Shown: positions 3,942 through 6,997 of the stretch, piece after piece
How positions within the stretch are numbered: position 1 is the stretch's first letter
Layout of the letters: every line of letters starts with the position of its first letter
Source of the DNA: Chloroflexota bacterium
Lineage (GTDB): Bacteria > Chloroflexota > Ktedonobacteria > Ktedonobacterales > Ktedonobacteraceae
Reading direction: 5' to 3'
DNA length: 6,997 nucleotides
Assembly: GCA_005881995.1 (NCBI GenBank)
Contig: VBHV01000239.1
Location: forward strand, 1 to 6,997
Program-made: the position numbers and the translations under genes
The notes under the pieces: model-generated
Databases searched by the model: none
Seen by the model: the letters and a program-made list of their open reading frames with translations, nothing else
Told to the model about the DNA's origin: nothing

Positions 3942-6890
3942 ATGACACCGCAAAACCTCGTAACCGCGCTTCTTCGTATGGACGAGCAGGAAGGGCACGC
4001 CGTACTGCAAAAGCAGCTCCCCTCGTTTGATAAGGAAAGCCAACGACTCCTCGTCGAGCTGATTAAACGCGAAGCGGACAAGCGTTGGACAACAGAATTA
4101 CACCTCTCATTCCTGCTTGCCGGCCACCTCATCTTTATCGGCGAACTCACACGCGATCGCTATGCCCACGCGCTTGGATTGATGGCGCGCGGAGACGCCT
4201 TGCGCCACATGGATCAGGAAGTAGAAGCCATTACCTACTTAGATGCCGCCGCCGAAGAATTTCTAGCCGAAGGAGACGAAGTAGGCTGGGCGCGCACTCG
4301 CATTGGTCGCGTCAACGCCTGTTTGCAGTTGAATCGCAGCGCCGAGGCTCTGCGTGATGCCGCTGCTGCCCGCGAGGTCTTCGTACGCTATAACAAACTC
4401 CTGCGCGCCGGGCAGATCGATGTCAACGCCGCCATCATTCATTTTGAACTGGGCCAGTTTGAGCAGGCGCTACGGCTCTATGATCGCGCCATCGAAACGT
4501 ACCTCTTACAGGGCGACGGCGTTGATCTGCATATTGCGCGTGCGCGTGGCAATAAAGCCATTGCCCTTGCTGCCCTGGGGCGTTTCCGTGAAGCGGTTGC
4601 CCTGCATGAACAGGCTCGCGCCACCTTTGTCAGGCATAGTGGCCAGGAAGTTTCTGTCGCGCGTGAGGAACTCAATATCGCGCAAATTTACGCTGCCCAG
4701 GGACACTACAGCCAGGCGCTGCTCCTCTTCAACCGCAGCCGCGACATTTTCCGCGGCCATACCATGGATTTTCAAGCCGCTGAAGTGGCGCAGCAAATGT
4801 GCAGCAGCCTGCTGCGTCTCAATCGCGCTCACGAGGCCTATGAACTCGCCGGAGAGACCATCGCCTATTTTCGCAAATCCTACGGGCATCGCAGTAGCGT
4901 CGCGACTTCCCTGTTATACCAGGCCGAGGCTGCCATGCTCAAGGGGGACCTGCGCGATGCCGATGAGAAATTGCGCGAAGCCAAAACCATCCTGGAAGAG
5001 ATCGGCTTTATGGCGCTCGCCTCCGTCGTTCGCCTGCAACAGGCGGAGCTGTACTTCGTCGATGGTCAGTTGACCAAAAGCCTGCGCGAAGCCCGTTATG
5101 CGGCGGACGCCTTCGCCGAGCAAGAAGCCCTGCCGCACCTGGCGCGCGCCGCTCTCCTGCAGGCCTATGTACTCGCCAACCTTGGTGATACATCGAGCGC
5201 GCAGGACCTCTGTCACCAGGCATGGGATATTGCCCAGGGGCAGGGCCTGTTAGAACTGAAATACCGTTGCGACTACCTGCTCGGACAAATTGCCGAGCAT
5301 CATCAAGACCTGGAAGCGGCGGCCCGTTACTATGATTGTGCCATTAAAGGCATTGATGATGTACAGAGCCACCTCGTGCTGAATGAACGCAGCAGTTTCC
5401 TCGAGGATAAAGGCGGCGTCTACCAGCGTGCCATGGTCCTGGCCTTCAAACAGCTGAACAAGGAGCAGGCCCTCGTCTATGTCGAAAAAGCCAAGTCGCG
5501 CGTGCTGGGTGATTATCTGCGCAACAATATCGATATCCGCCTGCGTGCAGCCGACAAGGCCGGCGAGGCCATCCTTGAAGACCTGGTGCGCTTGCGTGAA
5601 GAACAGGCCTGGTACAGCTCCATCGTCTATGAATCCGAAAATGAGGCGAACCTGAGTGATACCGCCGTCTTGCGTATTCGCGCCTTGAAGCCCGGCCAGG
5701 CACGTAAGGAAATGCAGCAGCGCGAACAGAGCATCGAACACCTGTTGGAACAGATGCAGCTGCGCCTGGCAGGAGACCTGATAACGCGCTCGCGTTCGCA
5801 ATGGACAGACAGTATCGTTACTACACTTTGGCAGAAAATCGAACGTTCCACCTTGATGCTGGAATACTACCTCACCGAACGCGACCTCTACATCTTCCAA
5901 CTGACGCGCGTGGGCGTCGATGTGCAGGTCATCCATGATGCCGTACCCAAACTGGAACGCTTGCTCTCGCTCTGGCGCGTCAATCTCGACCTGGCGGCTC
6001 AAGCCAGTGGAGCGCAGGACCGCGCCTCGGCTTTCATCGGCTTACAGGACAATAGCCTCGGACTCTTGCAGCGCCTCTATGATCTTCTGCTCAAACCGGT
6101 CGAGAGCGCCTTGAACGCCTGCGACCACCTGACCATTGTCCCCTATGGTATGCTGCATTATCTCCCGTTCCATTGCCTCTTCGATGGCGTGCAATTCGTC
6201 ATCGAGCGTCACAATGTCTCCTATCTTCCCTCGGCCGCGCTGCATGACATCTGCCGCCAGCGTGGCAAACGCATCAAATCGAAAGGCTTGCATTTACAAA
6301 ACTCGCTGGTCATGGGCCTTTCAGATAATGGGCGACTGGCCTTCGCCAAACAGGAGGCCGAGGCGGTCGCGAAGCTGTTGGGTGCCCCCTGCGCCATCAA
6401 TCAGGCTGCTACCAGGTCGCTCTTGCAAGAAGTGGGTCCGAACAGCCCCATCGTACATATCGCAGCGCACGGCATGTTCCGCCTCGACGCCCCCAACTTC
6501 TCGCATATCAAGCTCGCTGATCACCAGTTAAGCACCATCGAAGTCTTCAACCTCGACCTCTCTTCGTGTTCCCTCGTCACCTTGAGCGCCTGTGAAACTG
6601 GCCGCGCGGTGGTTGGCGGCGTCGATGAGGTCATCGGGCTTGGACGCGGCTTTCTCTACGCCGGGGCCGCCTCGCTCCTGCCCACCCTGTGGAAAGTAGA
6701 CGACGCCAGCAGCGCCGAACTCATGGAGATGTTCTACCAGGCCCTATTGAGCGACTTAACCAAAGCCGCCGCCCTCGCCGGTGCCCAGCGCGCATTCCTT
6801 GCCCGCTCCCGCACCTCCATCCGTCCCTACCGTATACATCCCTACTTCTGGGCCGGCTTTCATTTGATCGGCGATCCCGGACCATTATAA
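3942..6890 (+). CDS. TPR-repeat protein with C-terminal CHAT (caspase-like) peptidase domain, 982 aa
   Basis: This is probably a protein-cleaving effector or signalling protease. Residues about 1-70 are a helical N-terminus. Residues about 70-480 are TPR-type helical pairs, e.g. INAAIIHFELGQFEQALRLY-like repeats with the usual G-x-x-x-x-A-L pattern (ALGRFREAVALHEQA, AQGHYSQALLLFNRS). At about 513 comes YVEKAKSRVLGDYL, the helix typical of the TPR-to-CHAT junction, followed by a charged, possibly coiled-coil stretch (about 585-612). The CHAT domain covers about 690-982: LTIVPYGMLHYLPFHCLFDG (730-749), catalytic His in HIAAHG (H843), catalytic Cys in LSACETG (C884), then GLGRGFLYAGAASLLPTLWKV and a closing HPYFWAGFHLIGDPG. 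Both dyad residues are present. No signal peptide or membrane segment is seen, so it is likely cytosolic. The ATG at 3942 has only a weak GGAA 10 bases upstream. A HAD-hydrolase gene follows 20 bp later. Related TPR-CHAT proteases cut gasdermins or Csx30 in known systems; no such partner is visible here. Confidence 0.92.
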   Translation: MTPQNLVTALLRMDEQEGHAVLQKQLPSFDKESQRLLVELIKREADKRWTTELHLSFLLAGHLIFIGELTRDRYAHALGLMARGDALRHMDQEVEAITYLDAAAEEFLAEGDEVGWARTRIGRVNACLQLNRSAEALRDAAAAREVFVRYNKLLRAGQIDVNAAIIHFELGQFEQALRLYDRAIETYLLQGDGVDLHIARARGNKAIALAALGRFREAVALHEQARATFVRHSGQEVSVAREELNIAQIYAAQGHYSQALLLFNRSRDIFRGHTMDFQAAEVAQQMCSSLLRLNRAHEAYELAGETIAYFRKSYGHRSSVATSLLYQAEAAMLKGDLRDADEKLREAKTILEEIGFMALASVVRLQQAELYFVDGQLTKSLREARYAADAFAEQEALPHLARAALLQAYVLANLGDTSSAQDLCHQAWDIAQGQGLLELKYRCDYLLGQIAEHHQDLEAAARYYDCAIKGIDDVQSHLVLNERSSFLEDKGGVYQRAMVLAFKQLNKEQALVYVEKAKSRVLGDYLRNNIDIRLRAADKAGEAILEDLVRLREEQAWYSSIVYESENEANLSDTAVLRIRALKPGQARKEMQQREQSIEHLLEQMQLRLAGDLITRSRSQWTDSIVTTLWQKIERSTLMLEYYLTERDLYIFQLTRVGVDVQVIHDAVPKLERLLSLWRVNLDLAAQASGAQDRASAFIGLQDNSLGLLQRLYDLLLKPVESALNACDHLTIVPYGMLHYLPFHCLFDGVQFVIERHNVSYLPSAALHDICRQRGKRIKSKGLHLQNSLVMGLSDNGRLAFAKQEAEAVAKLLGAPCAINQAATRSLLQEVGPNSPIVHIAAHGMFRLDAPNFSHIKLADHQLSTIEVFNLDLSSCSLVTLSACETGRAVVGGVDEVIGLGRGFLYAGAASLLPTLWKVDDASSAELMEMFYQALLSDLTKAAALAGAQRAFLARSRTSIRPYRIHPYFWAGFHLIGDPGPL

Positions 6891-6897
6891 TAAAAAT

Positions 6898-6902
6898 AGG
6901 AG
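6898..6902 (+). promoter_or_regulatory. Ribosome binding site of the HAD-hydrolase gene
   Basis: AGGAG lies 8 bases before the ATG at 6911, in the 20-base gap after the CHAT stop codon. This supports the short downstream reading frame as a real gene start and suggests co-transcription with the CHAT gene. Confidence 0.7.
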
Positions 6903-6910
6903 TACAGAAG

Positions 6911-6997
6911 ATGCGCTATCACCTCTTGATCGATGCAGATGATACCCTTTGGGAGAACAATATCTATTTTGAGCAAGCCATTCATGACTTTATTACG
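6911..6997 (+). CDS. HAD-superfamily hydrolase, N-terminal 29 residues (3' end outside window)
   Basis: The frame opens with ATG at 6911 and stays open to the window edge. The residues MRYHLLIDADDTLWENNIYF contain HAD motif I, D-x-D-x-T: D8 would be the aspartyl nucleophile that forms the phospho-enzyme intermediate, D10 the general acid/base, and T12 follows. DADDTLWENN is typical of haloacid-dehalogenase-like phosphatases, which usually act on small phosphorylated metabolites. A clear ribosome binding site and a 20-bp gap to the TPR-CHAT gene point to one operon. Cap type, substrate and full length cannot be seen. Confidence 0.8.
   Translation, partial: MRYHLLIDADDTLWENNIYFEQAIHDFIT

Noticed and set aside
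4354..5073. 239-aa plus-strand ORF in another frame of the CHAT gene
   Set aside because: It overlaps the TPR coding frame, is rich in Arg, Ser, Pro and Cys as expected of an off-frame read, and has no ribosome binding site or family motif.
5250..6002. 250-aa minus-strand ORF inside the CHAT gene
   Set aside because: It is antisense to a strongly supported coding region with clear TPR/CHAT motifs, has low-complexity composition (Phe, Gln, Val) and no recognisable domain; it is a codon-bias shadow.
1..6997. CRISPR array, tRNA, rRNA or transposase gene
   Set aside because: No regularly spaced repeats, cloverleaf, rRNA-like sequence or transposase motif was seen on either strand by eye.

Overview
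The window looks like a chromosomal stretch from a Ktedonobacter-like Chloroflexota bacterium. That placement is inferred from three things: a large TPR-CHAT protein, an atypical sigma-factor gene followed by a soluble zinc-finger (anti-sigma-like) gene, and long intergenic regions rich in repeats and structured DNA. No rRNA, tRNA or other taxonomic marker is present, so the placement is tentative.

Layout. (1) 1-584, plus strand: C-terminal part of an alpha/beta hydrolase with its whole catalytic triad visible. (2) 585-917: intergenic DNA with a perfect 27-bp inverted repeat (612-638 / 665-691) whose arms are themselves palindromic, a doubtful minus-strand small ORF that reads into this repeat, and a possible promoter. 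(3) 918-1688: sigma-70/ECF-like protein. (4) 1689-2024: 336 bases without a convincing protein gene but with much potential RNA structure (1783-1910 and a hairpin at 1984-1999). This may be a solo HEARO/omega-RNA-like element or a leader. (5) 2025-2834: cytosolic protein with two zinc-finger modules and a carboxypeptidase-regulatory-like beta domain, the likely partner of the sigma factor. (6) 2905-2944: strong hairpin between convergent genes. (7) 2941-3720, minus strand: SAM-dependent methyltransferase. (8) 3721-3941: divergent control region with a perfect 12-bp palindrome. (9) 3942-6890: 982-aa TPR-CHAT protein with an intact His/Cys dyad. (10) 6911-6997: start of a HAD-family hydrolase, 20 bp downstream and probably co-transcribed.

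How they may work together. The sigma-like gene and the zinc-finger gene form a plausible regulator/anti-regulator pair, interrupted by an unusually long structured spacer. The CHAT protein is the most interesting coding gene: TPR repeats probably sense or bind a partner and a caspase-like C-terminal domain probably cleaves a protein. No gasdermin, Csx30-like substrate, CRISPR array or nuclease is visible here, so its pathway is open. The best candidate for something undescribed is the structured block between the sigma and zinc-finger genes.
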